This document shows, one piece after another, positions 17,010-26,636 of a stretch of DNA of 64,000 bases. Positions within the stretch are counted from its first letter, which is position 1. Each line of letters begins with the position of its first letter. Under the pieces are notes generated by a model. The model was not told the origin of the DNA and did no database searches. It worked only from the letters and a program-made list of their open reading frames with translations. The position numbers were made by a program, and so were the translations under genes. This DNA is from Streptomyces spororaveus. GTDB taxonomy: Bacteria > Actinomycetota > Actinomycetes > Streptomycetales > Streptomycetaceae. Location of the stretch: NCBI RefSeq assembly GCF_016755875.1, contig NZ_BNED01000005.1, positions 2,831,001 through 2,895,000 on the forward strand. The letters are read 5' to 3'.

Positions 17010-17546
17010 TCAGAGCACGTCCCCGTCGCGCCAGTCGAAGTCGAGCGGCGCGGCGGGGTCCAGCCGGACGCCGCCGGGCGGTGCCCACACGTAGGTGGAG
17101 CCCTCCTCCTCGGGCAGCCGCACCGGACCCTCCGGGGAGAGCGCCCCCAGCTGGCCCGGCCACACCGACCAGCCGCGGGCGAGGTAGAGCCCGGCCCCCG
17201 CCTCGGACGCCGAGAGCGCGCCGAGCTCGTAGGCCCCCGCGACGACCTCCTCCAGCCGGGCCATCACCTGCCCGCCGAGGCCCTGGCGCCGCAGGTCGGC
17301 CCGTACGGCCACCGCCTCGACGTATCCGGTGCGCAGGGCCCGTCCGCGGTGCACGACCCGCCGCTGCACGACGCTGCCGTGGGCGACGATCCGGCCGTCG
17401 ACCCCGATCACGACGTGCATCCCGCCGAGCGCGTGCTCGAAGTCCTCGTCGGCGAAGTCCCCTTCGAAGGCGTCGTCGAGGAGGGACCTGATCGCCCCGA
17501 GCTCGTCGGCGGTCAGTTGCGAGGTGTGCGCGGTCAGCGTGTCCAT
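17010..17546 (-). CDS. AAC(2')-I-type aminoglycoside N-acetyltransferase homologue
   Basis: A 178-residue GNAT enzyme that matches the chromosomal AAC(2')-I family of mycobacteria along its length: 'ADEDFEHALGGMHVVI', 'RALRTGYVEAVAVRADLRRQ', 'AYELGALSASEAGAGLYLARGW' and the C-terminal 'DFDWRDGDVL'. The family transfers acetyl from acetyl-CoA to the 2'-amino group of aminoglycosides, although the native role may be something else in the cell. Start ATG 17546 overlaps the stop of the SUKH gene by one base (TGATG), so the two are translated together. Whether it gives measurable resistance cannot be told from sequence. Confidence 0.85.
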   Translation of the reverse strand: MDTLTAHTSQLTADELGAIRSLLDDAFEGDFADEDFEHALGGMHVVIGVDGRIVAHGSVVQRRVVHRGRALRTGYVEAVAVRADLRRQGLGGQVMARLEEVVAGAYELGALSASEAGAGLYLARGWSVWPGQLGALSPEGPVRLPEEEGSTYVWAPPGGVRLDPAAPLDFDWRDGDVL

Positions 17547-18064
17547 CACTGCTCCAGCCAGTCGGTGTACCAGGTGCGGAAGTCCGTGCTCTCGGGCGTG
17601 TGGCAGCCGAAATCCTGCTCCAGGTGCCAGACTTGACCGGCCAGCGGCCCGTTGAGGATCAACCTCGCATACGTGCCGCAGCCCTGTTCGGCCAGCATGA
17701 GCGTGCCCAGGGTCAAGCCCTCGGCCTCGTCGAACCGGCGGCTGTCGTCGAACGGACGGGGCTTGCGGATCGGGCAGGGTGCTGCCAGCCGGCCCGGGCG
17801 GCGGTCGTCCCGCCACTCGTCGTCCACCGCCCAGTCGTCGTCGGCCTCGGGGCGCGGGGTGATCAGCGGCATCAGTCCGTGCTCGGGGCCCGCGGGGCCG
17901 TCGCCGACCGTCGTGACGAACGTCCGGTACTCCTCGGGCAGCCGGATGCCGTGCTCCGCCTCGAAGGCCCGGACCTCCGCCTCCGGGAGCGGCGGCCTCA
18001 GCTCGTACCGGAAGGTCTTCGCGCGCAACCGTGCCCGTACGGCCTCCGCGTCCCAGTCGCTCAT
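17546..18064 (-). CDS. SMI1/KNR4 (SUKH) family protein
   Basis: A 172-residue cytoplasmic protein of the SUKH superfamily. The diagnostic stretch is 'PLPEAEVRAFEAEHGIRLPEEYRTFV' (quoted by position: residues ~25-50) followed by 'TVGDGPAGPEHGLMPL', and a C-terminal 'FRTWYTDWLEQ'. SUKH proteins often serve as immunity proteins to polymorphic toxins, but many in Streptomyces stand alone with no toxin nearby, as here. The start is ATG 18064 (MSDWDAEAVRAR), and the frame is open to 18118. It is the first gene of a two-gene unit with the AAC(2')-like enzyme, which is an unexpected pairing. Confidence 0.82.
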   Translation of the reverse strand: MSDWDAEAVRARLRAKTFRYELRPPLPEAEVRAFEAEHGIRLPEEYRTFVTTVGDGPAGPEHGLMPLITPRPEADDDWAVDDEWRDDRRPGRLAAPCPIRKPRPFDDSRRFDEAEGLTLGTLMLAEQGCGTYARLILNGPLAGQVWHLEQDFGCHTPESTDFRTWYTDWLEQ

Positions 18065-18179
18065 CCTGCGAACGTACCAAGGACCGGGACCGCATTGCGG
18101 ACGCCGAACGCCGTACACCGGCCGCCATCGGCCGAAGCGGCTCTAGCGGTCTGGACCATTGCCTCGGCACACTCGCCCC

Positions 18180-18881
18180 ATGTCGCCCGATACCCAGCGG
18201 TGGACCCCGATCCACGGCCAGCCGTACCGTCCCGCCGCCTACCGGCCCGCGCGGATGCCCCAGCACGAATCCCTGACGCGGGCCGCCGAGTTGCGGGCCC
18301 GGATGGACGAGCGGCGGACCGTACGCCACTTCTCCCCCGACCCCGTACCGGAGCAGGTGGTCCGGGACGCGATCGCCTGCGCCGCGACCGCGCCCTCCGG
18401 GGCACACCAGCAGCCGTGGACCTTCGTCCTGGTGAAGGACCCGGCCGTGCGGCAGCAGATCCGCGCGGCCGCCGAGCAGGAGGAGCAGCTGTCCTACGAC
18501 GGCCGGCTGGGCGACGAATGGCTCGCCGCCCTGCGCCCCATCGGCACGGACGCCGTGAAGACCCACCTCACGGACGCCCCGGCGCTGATCGTGGTCTTCC
18601 AGCAGCGCTACTGGCTCGGTCCGGACGGGACGAAGCGCAAGCACTACTACGTGGACGAGTCGGTCGGCATCGCGGTCGGCATGCTCCTGTCCGCCCTCCA
18701 CCTGTCCGGCCTGGCGGCGCTGGTCCACACCCCGAGCCCCATGCGTTTCCTCAGCCACGTCCTGGAGCGCCCGGAGAACGAGAAGGCCTTCGCCGTCATC
18801 CCGGTGGGCTACCCGGCGGACGACTGCGAGGTCCCGGACCTGGTCCGCAAGTCCCTCGGCCAGGTCATGGTCGAGGTGTGA
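18180..18881 (+). CDS. Nitroreductase-family flavoprotein
   Basis: A 233-residue FMN-dependent nitroreductase-fold protein. 'MDERRTVRHFSPDPVPEQVV' and 'CAATAPSGAHQQPWTFVLV' carry the FMN-contacting Arg and Ser positions, and 'VDESVGIAVGMLLSALHLSGLAAL' and 'VIPVGYPADDCEVP' complete the fold. The 'APSGAHQQPW' form is that of the iodotyrosine-deiodinase-like branch, so a reductive dehalogenase-like or quinone/nitro reductase activity is possible; the substrate is unknown. Start ATG 18180. Its last 17 bases overlap the convergent small membrane protein gene. Confidence 0.88.
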   Translation: MSPDTQRWTPIHGQPYRPAAYRPARMPQHESLTRAAELRARMDERRTVRHFSPDPVPEQVVRDAIACAATAPSGAHQQPWTFVLVKDPAVRQQIRAAAEQEEQLSYDGRLGDEWLAALRPIGTDAVKTHLTDAPALIVVFQQRYWLGPDGTKRKHYYVDESVGIAVGMLLSALHLSGLAALVHTPSPMRFLSHVLERPENEKAFAVIPVGYPADDCEVPDLVRKSLGQVMVEV

Positions 18882-19092
18882 CCACCTCGCCGCCCGGCGG
18901 CTCCGGAGCCTGCCCCGGAGCCGCGGCGGGTTGCCCTCCGCCGAGGGCCTCGGCGAGCCGCATCCCGATCCGCACCCGGTCCTGCGGAGTGCCGGCGTCC
19001 ATGGCGGCCCGCACGTGCCGCAGGATCAGCCAGTCGCGGACCACCTTGGCGACTCCGAGCACGGCCGCCGTCACGATCGCCGCGGTCAGCAT
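18865..19092 (-). CDS. Small membrane-anchored hypothetical protein (75 aa)
   Basis: A 75-residue protein with one N-terminal hydrophobic segment ('LTAAIVTAAVLGVAKVV') followed by a charged helix ('RDWLILRHVRAAMDAGTPQD') and a Pro/Ala-rich tail. It has no known domain. Its ATG (19092) shares a base with the stop codon of the upstream hypothetical gene (TGATG), which supports both as real and cotranscribed. It overlaps the end of the nitroreductase gene tail to tail. Confidence 0.65.
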   Translation of the reverse strand: MLTAAIVTAAVLGVAKVVRDWLILRHVRAAMDAGTPQDRVRIGMRLAEALGGGQPAAAPGQAPEPPGGEVVTPRP

Positions 19093-19985
19093 CAGTGGGC
19101 CCTCCGTGCCGTGGCGTACGGCGCGTAGCAGGGCCCGCGCCGCAGGGTGACGAAGGCTCCGCCCATCGCGATCTCACCGGGGAACCACGGTCGGTCCCGC
19201 AGCCGCTCGGTGATCCGGTCCGGCCGCTCCGCCAGACCACTGCGCCGCAGCCGCCGTTCGAGTTCGTCCCGGTCCACGCCGCAGCACCACTCGACGACTA
19301 CGTCCTCGCCGCCGTGGGTGTAGACGTTCGCCGATCCGTGCACGACCCCAGCAGCGACCAGTAGTCCTGGGCGCCGCAGCAGCCTGCTGTTCAGCCAGTC
19401 CTGCGCCAGCACCGATCCGGGATCGCCCCCCGAACCGGCGCGCCCCCTGAGCTCCGCCACCTCGGCGGGGTGCAGGCGGTGACGGTTGCGCCGCCACAGT
19501 TGCGTCAGTCCGTCGCCGTGCTCCGGCAGCAGCGGGCGCCAGTCCGGGTCGGGGTGCACCAGCGCCACCGTTGCCCGCCCCTGCAACTGATTCAGCACCA
19601 CGTTGCCGCCCATCGGGACGATGCGCAGCCCCGGCACCCCGCGCAATCCGCCATAGTGCTCGTCGATGCGCGGCAGCACCGTGGACAGGACCCGGTCAGC
19701 CATCGCCGGATGCAGGACGAGTGTCAGACCGGTGCGAGTCGGCCGGGCGGATGTGAAGCCCAGCAGCGCCCCGTCTCGGCGCTCACCTTCCCGGAGCCCG
19801 TCGGCGAGCTCGGCCACCAGAAGCGATTCGAGAGCGCGCTGCGCTTCGTCCTCGGGCTCCGGGACCGGTTGGTGGCGGGTGATCAGGCCGGCTTCGGCCC
19901 AGCCGAGGCAGGTGTGGTGCGGCAGGCCGGTGGCCTCACGGCAGATGGTCGCCACGCGATGGCGGTTGTCGGTGCGCCTGGACAT
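19092..19985 (-). CDS. Hypothetical protein (297 aa)
   Basis: A 297-residue soluble protein starting MSRRTDNRHRVATICREA. I do not recognise the family. 'ATGLPHHTCLGWAEAGLITR' near the N-terminus could be a short helix-turn-helix, and the middle 'LVLHPAMADRVLSTVLPRID' and 'MGGNVVLNQLQGRATVALV' suggest a mixed alpha/beta fold. No signal peptide or membrane segment is visible. ATG 19985 is chosen over the upstream GTG/ATG starts because the sequence beyond it is low-complexity Arg/Pro. It is coupled to the 75-residue membrane protein, hinting that the two act together, perhaps at the membrane. Confidence 0.72.
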   Translation of the reverse strand: MSRRTDNRHRVATICREATGLPHHTCLGWAEAGLITRHQPVPEPEDEAQRALESLLVAELADGLREGERRDGALLGFTSARPTRTGLTLVLHPAMADRVLSTVLPRIDEHYGGLRGVPGLRIVPMGGNVVLNQLQGRATVALVHPDPDWRPLLPEHGDGLTQLWRRNRHRLHPAEVAELRGRAGSGGDPGSVLAQDWLNSRLLRRPGLLVAAGVVHGSANVYTHGGEDVVVEWCCGVDRDELERRLRRSGLAERPDRITERLRDRPWFPGEIAMGGAFVTLRRGPCYAPYATARRAH

Positions 19986-20176
19986 ACGTCTCCCCGGGCG
20001 TCGTCCCGGCACGGACGCGTAGAGGTCTCGTATCTCCTGGCAAACATCCCACCCCGTACGGGAACTCGTCAGAGCCCTGCGCTCCCCCGGGAAGCCGGGC
20101 CCGGGTGCTGGAGCGTGTCGCCGTACACGACAACTGTGTCCAGGCTAGCAGGAGTTGCCGAGGGGGGAAATGGATA

Positions 20177-20217
20177 CCGCCCCCGCTCCGGACTTGGGGG
20201 TACCGGAGCGGGGGCGG
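20177..20217 (-). terminator. Terminator downstream of P5C dehydrogenase
   Basis: Perfect 15-bp stem (20177-20191 with 20203-20217) and an 11-nt loop, 21 nt after the dehydrogenase stop. The rest of the 19986-20237 gap shows no gene. Confidence 0.8.
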
Positions 20218-20237
20218 GGTTCAGCAGGGGGCGGAGG

Positions 20238-21869
<1,632 letters not shown>

Positions 21870-21901
21870 GGGGCTGGTAACTCCTTGAGCTAGTGGGGTG
21901 C

Positions 21902-22828
21902 CTAGTTCTTGGTGATCATCGAGCGGACGAAGAAGAGCAGGTTGGCCGGCTTCTCCGCGAGGCGGCGCATGAAGTAGCCGTACCAGTCCGTCCCGTACGC
22001 GGTGTACACACGCATCCGGTGGCCCTCGGCGGCGAGCCGCAGGTGCTCCTCGCTGCGGATGCCGTACAGCATCTGGAACTCGTACTCGTCCAGCTTGCGC
22101 CCGGCCTTGCGGGCGAGCTCCTGGCCGATGGCGATCAGGCGCGGGTCGTGCGACCCGATCATCGGGTAGCCCTCGCCGTCCATCAGGATCTTCAGGATCC
22201 GGACGTACGCCTTGTCGATCTCCGCCTTGTCCAGGTACGCGACCTCGGCGGGCTCCTTGTAGGCGCCCTTGACGATGCGGACGCGACTGCCGGCGGCGGC
22301 CAGGCGGCGGGCGTCGGCCTCCGTGCGGAAGAGGTACGCCTGGATCACGCAGCCGGTCTGCGGGAAGTCCCGGCGCAGCTCCTCGTGGATGGCGAACATC
22401 GAGTCGAGGGTGGTGTGGTCCTCGGCGTCGAGGGTCACGGTGGTGCCGATGGCGGCCGCGGCCTCGACGACCGGGCGGACGTTGGCGAGGGCGAGCTCGT
22501 GGCCGCCCTCCAGGGCCTGGCCGAACATCGACAGCTTGACGGACATCTCGGCCTTCTCGCCGAGACCGAGCTCCGCGAGGCGCTCGATGAGCTGGAGGTA
22601 GGCGTCCCGGGCGGCGTGGGACTGCGCCACCTCGGTGATGTCCTCGCCCACGACGTCGAGGGTGACCTCAAGACCGTTGCGCGTGAGCTCCTCGACGATC
22701 GGGATGACCTGATCGACGGTCTCGCCGGGGATGAACCGATTCACCACGGGCTTGGTCACCGGGGCGGCGGAGACGATACGACGCATCTTGTCGCTGCGCG
22801 AAGCGGCGAGGATCACGGGACCCAGCAC
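21902..22828 (-). CDS. putA: Proline dehydrogenase
   Basis: A 308-residue FAD-dependent proline dehydrogenase that converts proline to 1-pyrroline-5-carboxylate, feeding electrons to the quinone pool. It is the short, monofunctional type; the second step is in the next gene. Support comes from 'VTLDAEDHTTLDSMFAIHEE', 'CVIQAYLFRTEADARRL', 'VRIVKGAYKEPAEVA' and 'EFQMLYGIRSEEHLRLAAEG', which cover the flavin and proline-binding barrel. GTG 22828 is chosen because GGAGG sits 7 nt upstream; the longer frame to 22945 runs through the promoter. It is divergent from a PucR-type regulator, with palindromes between them. Confidence 0.94.
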   Translation of the reverse strand: MLGPVILAASRSDKMRRIVSAAPVTKPVVNRFIPGETVDQVIPIVEELTRNGLEVTLDVVGEDITEVAQSHAARDAYLQLIERLAELGLGEKAEMSVKLSMFGQALEGGHELALANVRPVVEAAAAIGTTVTLDAEDHTTLDSMFAIHEELRRDFPQTGCVIQAYLFRTEADARRLAAAGSRVRIVKGAYKEPAEVAYLDKAEIDKAYVRILKILMDGEGYPMIGSHDPRLIAIGQELARKAGRKLDEYEFQMLYGIRSEEHLRLAAEGHRMRVYTAYGTDWYGYFMRRLAEKPANLLFFVRSMITKN

Positions 22829-22886
22829 GGGGGCACCTCCAACGGGTGGCAGAAGAAAAGCGCAAGTAAAACCACCGTGAAACCTA

Positions 22887-22903
22887 AGGATCGCTTTGAT
22901 CCT
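22887..22903. promoter_or_regulatory. Perfect palindrome in proline dehydrogenase/PucR divergent region
   Basis: AGGATC-GCTTT-GATCCT, 6-bp arms and a 5-bp spacer, sits midway between the two divergent starts. A second palindrome, ATCCG-TGTCC-CGGAT, follows at 22926-22940. These are the likely operators for control of proline catabolism by the adjacent regulator. Confidence 0.55.
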
Positions 22904-22925
22904 CTGCCATCGACAGCTGTCACGC

Positions 22926-22940
22926 ATCCGTGTCCCGGAT
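22926..22940. promoter_or_regulatory. Second palindrome upstream of PucR-type gene
   Basis: ATCCG-TGTCC-CGGAT is a perfect 5-bp-arm inverted repeat about 50 bp upstream of the regulator start. It has the same 5-bp spacer as the repeat at 22887-22903. Confidence 0.4.
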
Positions 22941-22988
22941 CTCATACATCTGTCTGAAGGGTCCGCGCCGAGGTGGGAGAATATCCGC

Positions 22989-24320
22989 GTGAAGGGCGAT
23001 TACCAGGACCTGGTGGACGAGATCTCCGCGCTGCTCGGCGCCCCGGCGACCCTGGAGAACCGGGACTTCCGGCTGATCGCCTTCGGCGCGCACGACAGCG
23101 ATGACGATCTCGCGATGGACCCGGTACGGACCCGCTCGATCCTGACCCGGCAGTCGACGGCGGCCGTCCGGTCCTGGTTCGAGGGCTTCGGCATCGCCCG
23201 CGCCACCGGGCCCGTGCGGATCCCGGCGGCGCCCGACGCCGGAGTGTTCCGCGGGCGGATCTGCCTGCCGGTGCGGTACCGGGGCATCGTGCAGGGCTAC
23301 GTGTGGCTGCTGGACCAGGAGCCCGGCAAGCCCGGGCCCGAGCCGGCGGCGCTGGACGCGGCCATGGAGGTGGCCCAGCGCATCGGGGTGCTGCTCGCCG
23401 AGGAGGCCAAGGCCGGGGCCGACCTGTCGCGGGAGTTCCTGGCGGTGCTCACGGCCGGCCGGGGCTGGCAGCAGGACATGGCGGTGGCCGCGCTGCGGGC
23501 GGCTCTCGGCCCGGGCGGGGACGGACTGCACGCGGCGGTCTGCGTGGCGCCGTGGCCCGGGGAGGCTCCGGCGTCGGTGCCGGGCGCGGCGGCGGTGTGC
23601 GTCGTACCGCGGCGGGGCGGGGGCGAGCCGGGCGGCCCGGCCGGACCCGGCGCGGGATCGGGGCCGGGGCCGGGGTCGGAGCCCGCGGGTGAACCGGCTC
23701 TGGCCGTACTGCTCCGGCTGCGCTCGACGGACGCCCTGGCTCCGGCCCTGGCGGCGGTGACGCGGCTGCTGCCGCGCGCGGCGCAGACGACGGGCACGGG
23801 CGGCGGGAACGCCGGGTCGGGCGGAGGGAAAACCGGAGCGGGCGGCGGGAGCGCAGGGTCGGGCGGAGGCGCCGGGTCCACGAGCGCCACCGCGGCCACC
23901 GCGCACCGGGTGACCGCCGGCGTCGCCGACCCCGTACGCGGACTCGCGGACCTGCCCGCCGCCTGGGAGCAGGCCGTCGCCTCCGCCCGGGCGGCCGCGG
24001 CCCAGCCCCGCTTCGGCCCTGTCGCCCAGTGGTCGGCGATCGGCCCGTACCGGCTGCTGACGGCACTCACCGCCGATCCGGTGGACGACCCCGCGGCCCG
24101 CACGCTGCTGACCCCGGCCCACCGCGAACTCGCCCGTACCGCCGAGGTCTTCCTGGACTGCGCGGGCCAGGCGGGCCGCGCGGCGGCCGCCCTGGGCATC
24201 CACCGTCAGACCCTCTACTACCGGCTGGGCCGGGTGGAGCAGTTGACCGGCCTGGACCTGGACGAGGGCGAGGACCGGCTGCTGCTCCACATGGCCCTGA
24301 AGGCCTCCCGCCTGGCCTAG
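22989..24320 (+). CDS. PucR/CdaR-type transcriptional regulator of proline catabolism
   Basis: A 443-residue regulator. The C-terminal ~60 residues are the PucR helix-turn-helix: '[20 protein letters not shown]' and '[20 protein letters not shown]'. The N-terminal ~190 residues are a sensory part with '[11 protein letters not shown]'. Between them (residues ~255-330) lies a low-complexity Gly/Ser/Pro stretch, unusual for the family and probably a flexible linker of variable length. GTG 22989 is used because GGGAGA precedes it. Divergent orientation to the proline dehydrogenase and P5C dehydrogenase genes makes it their likely proline-responsive activator. Its stop codon interlocks with that of the next TetR gene (CTAG). 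Confidence 0.88.
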   Translation: MKGDYQDLVDEISALLGAPATLENRDFRLIAFGAHDSDDDLAMDPVRTRSILTRQSTAAVRSWFEGFGIARATGPVRIPAAPDAGVFRGRICLPVRYRGIVQGYVWLLDQEPGKPGPEPAALDAAMEVAQRIGVLLAEEAKAGADLSREFLAVLTAGRGWQQDMAVAALRAALGPGGDGLHAAVCVAPWPGEAPASVPGAAAVCVVPRRGGGEPGGPAGPGAGSGPGPGSEPAGEPALAVLLRLRSTDALAPALAAVTRLLPRAAQTTGTGGGNAGSGGGKTGAGGGSAGSGGGAGSTSATAATAHRVTAGVADPVRGLADLPAAWEQAVASARAAAAQPRFGPVAQWSAIGPYRLLTALTADPVDDPAARTLLTPAHRELARTAEVFLDCAGQAGRAAAALGIHRQTLYYRLGRVEQLTGLDLDEGEDRLLLHMALKASRLA

Positions 24321-24901
24321 GGGGTGCCCGCGGGCCGGGTCATCGCCTCGGCCGCGCGGCGCATGCCCTCGGTGAACTCCTCGGCGGTGGACGCCGACTC
24401 CGGGTCGAAGAGCCACTGGATCATCAGGCCGTGCAGCAGCGCCTGGTAGAAGCCGCCCAGGGTGCGGACGTCCCGCTCGTCGAGCTGGTCCTCCGGGGTG
24501 TCGGTGAGCATCGCGATCAGCCCCCGGCGTCCCTCCGCCTGGGAGGCGGCGAGCATCGCCCGCAACTCCGGCTTCTCGTCCCGGCCGAGCGCCACCTCCA
24601 GGCTGGCCGCCCAGATCGGCCCCGACTTCTCGTGCTGGGCCAGCACTCCCTCCCACAGGGCGCGGAAGCGCTCCATCGAGCCGCCCTGGCCGTCGAGTCC
24701 GTCCTGGAAGACCGCACCCCACTCCTCGATGAGGCCGATGAACGCCTCGGTCAGGAGGGCGTCCTTGGAACCGTAGTGGTAGCCGATGGAGGCCAGGTTG
24801 GTCCCCGAGGCACTGACGATGTCGCGCGCGGTCGTGCGCACGAACCCCTTCTCGACCAGGCACTTCTTGGCGCCTTCAAGCAGATCTTCGCGATGTCCCA
24901 T
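24317..24901 (-). CDS. TetR-family regulator of the adjacent MFS exporter
   Basis: A 194-residue TetR repressor. The helix-turn-helix is '[20 protein letters not shown]' with '[16 protein letters not shown]'. The C-terminal half is a helical ligand-binding domain. ATG 24901 ([10 protein letters not shown]) is chosen; the frame is open to 24922. It is divergent from the MFS exporter at 24979, and the gap contains repeated AGACAAGCGT and an inverted repeat, so it most likely represses itself and the exporter until a toxic compound binds. It ends tail to tail with the PucR gene, the two stops sharing the bases CTAG. Confidence 0.9.
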   Translation of the reverse strand: MGHREDLLEGAKKCLVEKGFVRTTARDIVSASGTNLASIGYHYGSKDALLTEAFIGLIEEWGAVFQDGLDGQGGSMERFRALWEGVLAQHEKSGPIWAASLEVALGRDEKPELRAMLAASQAEGRRGLIAMLTDTPEDQLDERDVRTLGGFYQALLHGLMIQWLFDPESASTAEEFTEGMRRAAEAMTRPAGTP

Positions 24902-24916
24902 GGCCACACGGTAGCA

Positions 24917-24978
24917 AGACAAGCGTCCCAGACAACAGTTCTACACATCCGTCATAGACAAGCGTTTAATACGTCTGT
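24917..24978. promoter_or_regulatory. TetR/MFS operator region with direct and inverted repeats
   Basis: AGACAAGCGT occurs twice (24917-24926 and 24956-24965). The second copy also forms an inverted repeat, ACAAGCGT-TTAAT-ACGTCTGT (24958-24978, 6 of 8 matching). This is the only non-coding DNA between the divergent genes. Confidence 0.5.
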
Positions 24979-26547
24979 ATGTTTCTGCTCATGACAACTC
25001 CCGCTGCCACAGCGCGACGTGCCGGCCGCCGTGAATGGACCGCCTTCACCGTCCTCCTGCTGCCCCTGCTCCTGGTCTCGATGGACGTCTCCGTCCTCTA
25101 CTTCGCCATCCCGGCCATCACCGACCAGCTGGACCCGAGCTCCACCCAGCAGCTCTGGATCTTCGACAGCTACGGCTTCGCCCTCGCCGGCCTGCTCATC
25201 ACGATGGGCTCGCTCGGCGACCGGATCGGCCGCCGCAAGCTGCTGCTGATCGGCGCGACCGCCTTCGGCCTCGCCTCGATCGGGGCCGGCTACGCCACCA
25301 GCGCCGAGATGCTCATCGCCTGCCGTGTCCTGCTCGGCATCGGCGGCGCGACCCTGATGCCCTCCACGCTGGCCCTCGTACGGAACCTCTTCCAGGACGA
25401 CAAGCAGCGCGGTCAGGCCATCGCCATCTGGTCCGGCGCCATGACCGGCGGCATCGCCCTCGGCTCGGTGCTCAGCGGGGTGATGCTCAACCACTTCTAC
25501 TGGGGCTCCGTCTTCCTCATCAACGTGCCCGCGATGCTGCTCCTGCTGATCCTGGTCCCGGTCCTGGTCCCCGAGTTCAAGGACCCCGCCCCCGGCCGCT
25601 TCGACCTCGCGAGCGTCCCGCTGTCCATGGCCGCCGTACTGCCGGTCGTCTACGGGCTCAAGGAGATCGCCGCCGAGGGCTTCGAACCCCTCTACCTGGG
25701 CTGCCTCGCGGCCGGTCTCGCCTTCGGATACGTCTTCGTCCGCCGCCAGCGCACCCGTGACGACGCCATGGTGAGCCGGGCGCTGTTCCGGGGCCGCGGC
25801 TTCGGGGCGGGCATCGGGCTGAACTCCGTCGCCGCCTTCGCCATGATGGGCTCGGCCTACTTCACCACCCAGTACCTCCAGTCGGTGCTCGGGATGGGCA
25901 CCCTGGAAGCCGCCCTGTGGAGCCTGGCCCCCTCGGTCGTCATCGGCGCCGCGGCCCCGGCCTCCGCTGCCATGGCCCAGAAGACGGACCGGGCCTACGT
26001 CATCGCCGGCGGGTTCGTCCTCGGCGCCGTCGGCTTCGCCCTGCTGAGCCTGGCGGGCGCCGACTCGCTGTGGCTGGTCCTGGCCGGCGCCGGGGTGCTG
26101 GCCTCGGGCATCGTCTCCGTGATGTCCCTGGTCTCCGACATGGCGCTCGCCTCGGCGCCCGCCGAGAAGGCCGGTTCGGCGGCCTCACTGCTCGAGACCG
26201 GGGCGGAGTTCGGCGGCGCGCTGGGCATGGCCGTCCTCGGCAGCCTGGGCACCGCGGTCTACCGCGACGACCTGGCCGGCGCCGAACCCGCGGTCCGGGA
26301 GACCCTGGGCGGGGCCGTCGCCACCGCCCACCACATCGGCGGGCCCGCCGGGGAGCAGGTGCTGGCCCTGGCCCGGGAGGCCTTCGTCCACGGGATGCAG
26401 TACGCGGCCTGGGGCGGTACGGCGCTGCTGCTCGGGGCGGCCGTGCTCGCCGCGGCTCTGATGCGCGGGATCGAAGCACCCGCCCCGCCCGCGGCGGAGC
26501 CCGCCGACGCTTCCCGGATCCCGGTCCAGGAGGCGACGTACAACTGA
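24979..26547 (+). CDS. MFS drug exporter, DHA2 family (14 TM)
   Basis: A 522-residue proton-driven multidrug exporter of the QacA/EmrB-like DHA2 family, in the cytoplasmic membrane. 'LLLVSMDVSVLYFAIPAITD' is motif D1 of the first helix, 'GSLGDRIGRRKLLLIGATAFG' (residues ~77-97) is motif A, and 'GQAIAIWSGAMTGGIALGSV' is motif C-like; about 14 hydrophobic segments are present. ATG 24979 or ATG 24991 (MTTPAATARR) could be the start; neither has a clear ribosome site, so a very short or absent leader is possible. Its divergent TetR partner is its likely regulator. Confidence 0.9.
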   Translation: MFLLMTTPAATARRAGRREWTAFTVLLLPLLLVSMDVSVLYFAIPAITDQLDPSSTQQLWIFDSYGFALAGLLITMGSLGDRIGRRKLLLIGATAFGLASIGAGYATSAEMLIACRVLLGIGGATLMPSTLALVRNLFQDDKQRGQAIAIWSGAMTGGIALGSVLSGVMLNHFYWGSVFLINVPAMLLLLILVPVLVPEFKDPAPGRFDLASVPLSMAAVLPVVYGLKEIAAEGFEPLYLGCLAAGLAFGYVFVRRQRTRDDAMVSRALFRGRGFGAGIGLNSVAAFAMMGSAYFTTQYLQSVLGMGTLEAALWSLAPSVVIGAAAPASAAMAQKTDRAYVIAGGFVLGAVGFALLSLAGADSLWLVLAGAGVLASGIVSVMSLVSDMALASAPAEKAGSAASLLETGAEFGGALGMAVLGSLGTAVYRDDLAGAEPAVRETLGGAVATAHHIGGPAGEQVLALAREAFVHGMQYAAWGGTALLLGAAVLAAALMRGIEAPAPPAAEPADASRIPVQEATYN

Positions 26548-26582
26548 ATGGCCCGCCGCGGCAGGCGGCCGACGGAACGCGA

Positions 26583-26611
26583 AAGGGCCCGGGGGTCTCC
26601 CCCGGGCCCTT
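26583..26611. terminator. Bidirectional terminator between MFS gene and serA
   Basis: Perfect 13-bp stem (26583-26595 with 26599-26611) and a TCT loop between convergent genes. Confidence 0.8.
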
Positions 26612-26636
26612 CGTTCACGCCACTACCCGGACGGGC

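Noticed and set aside
17010..18758. A single 582-residue protein covering the AAC(2')-like enzyme
   Set aside because: Only the last 178 residues are protein-like; the rest is the wrong frame of the SUKH and nitroreductase genes.
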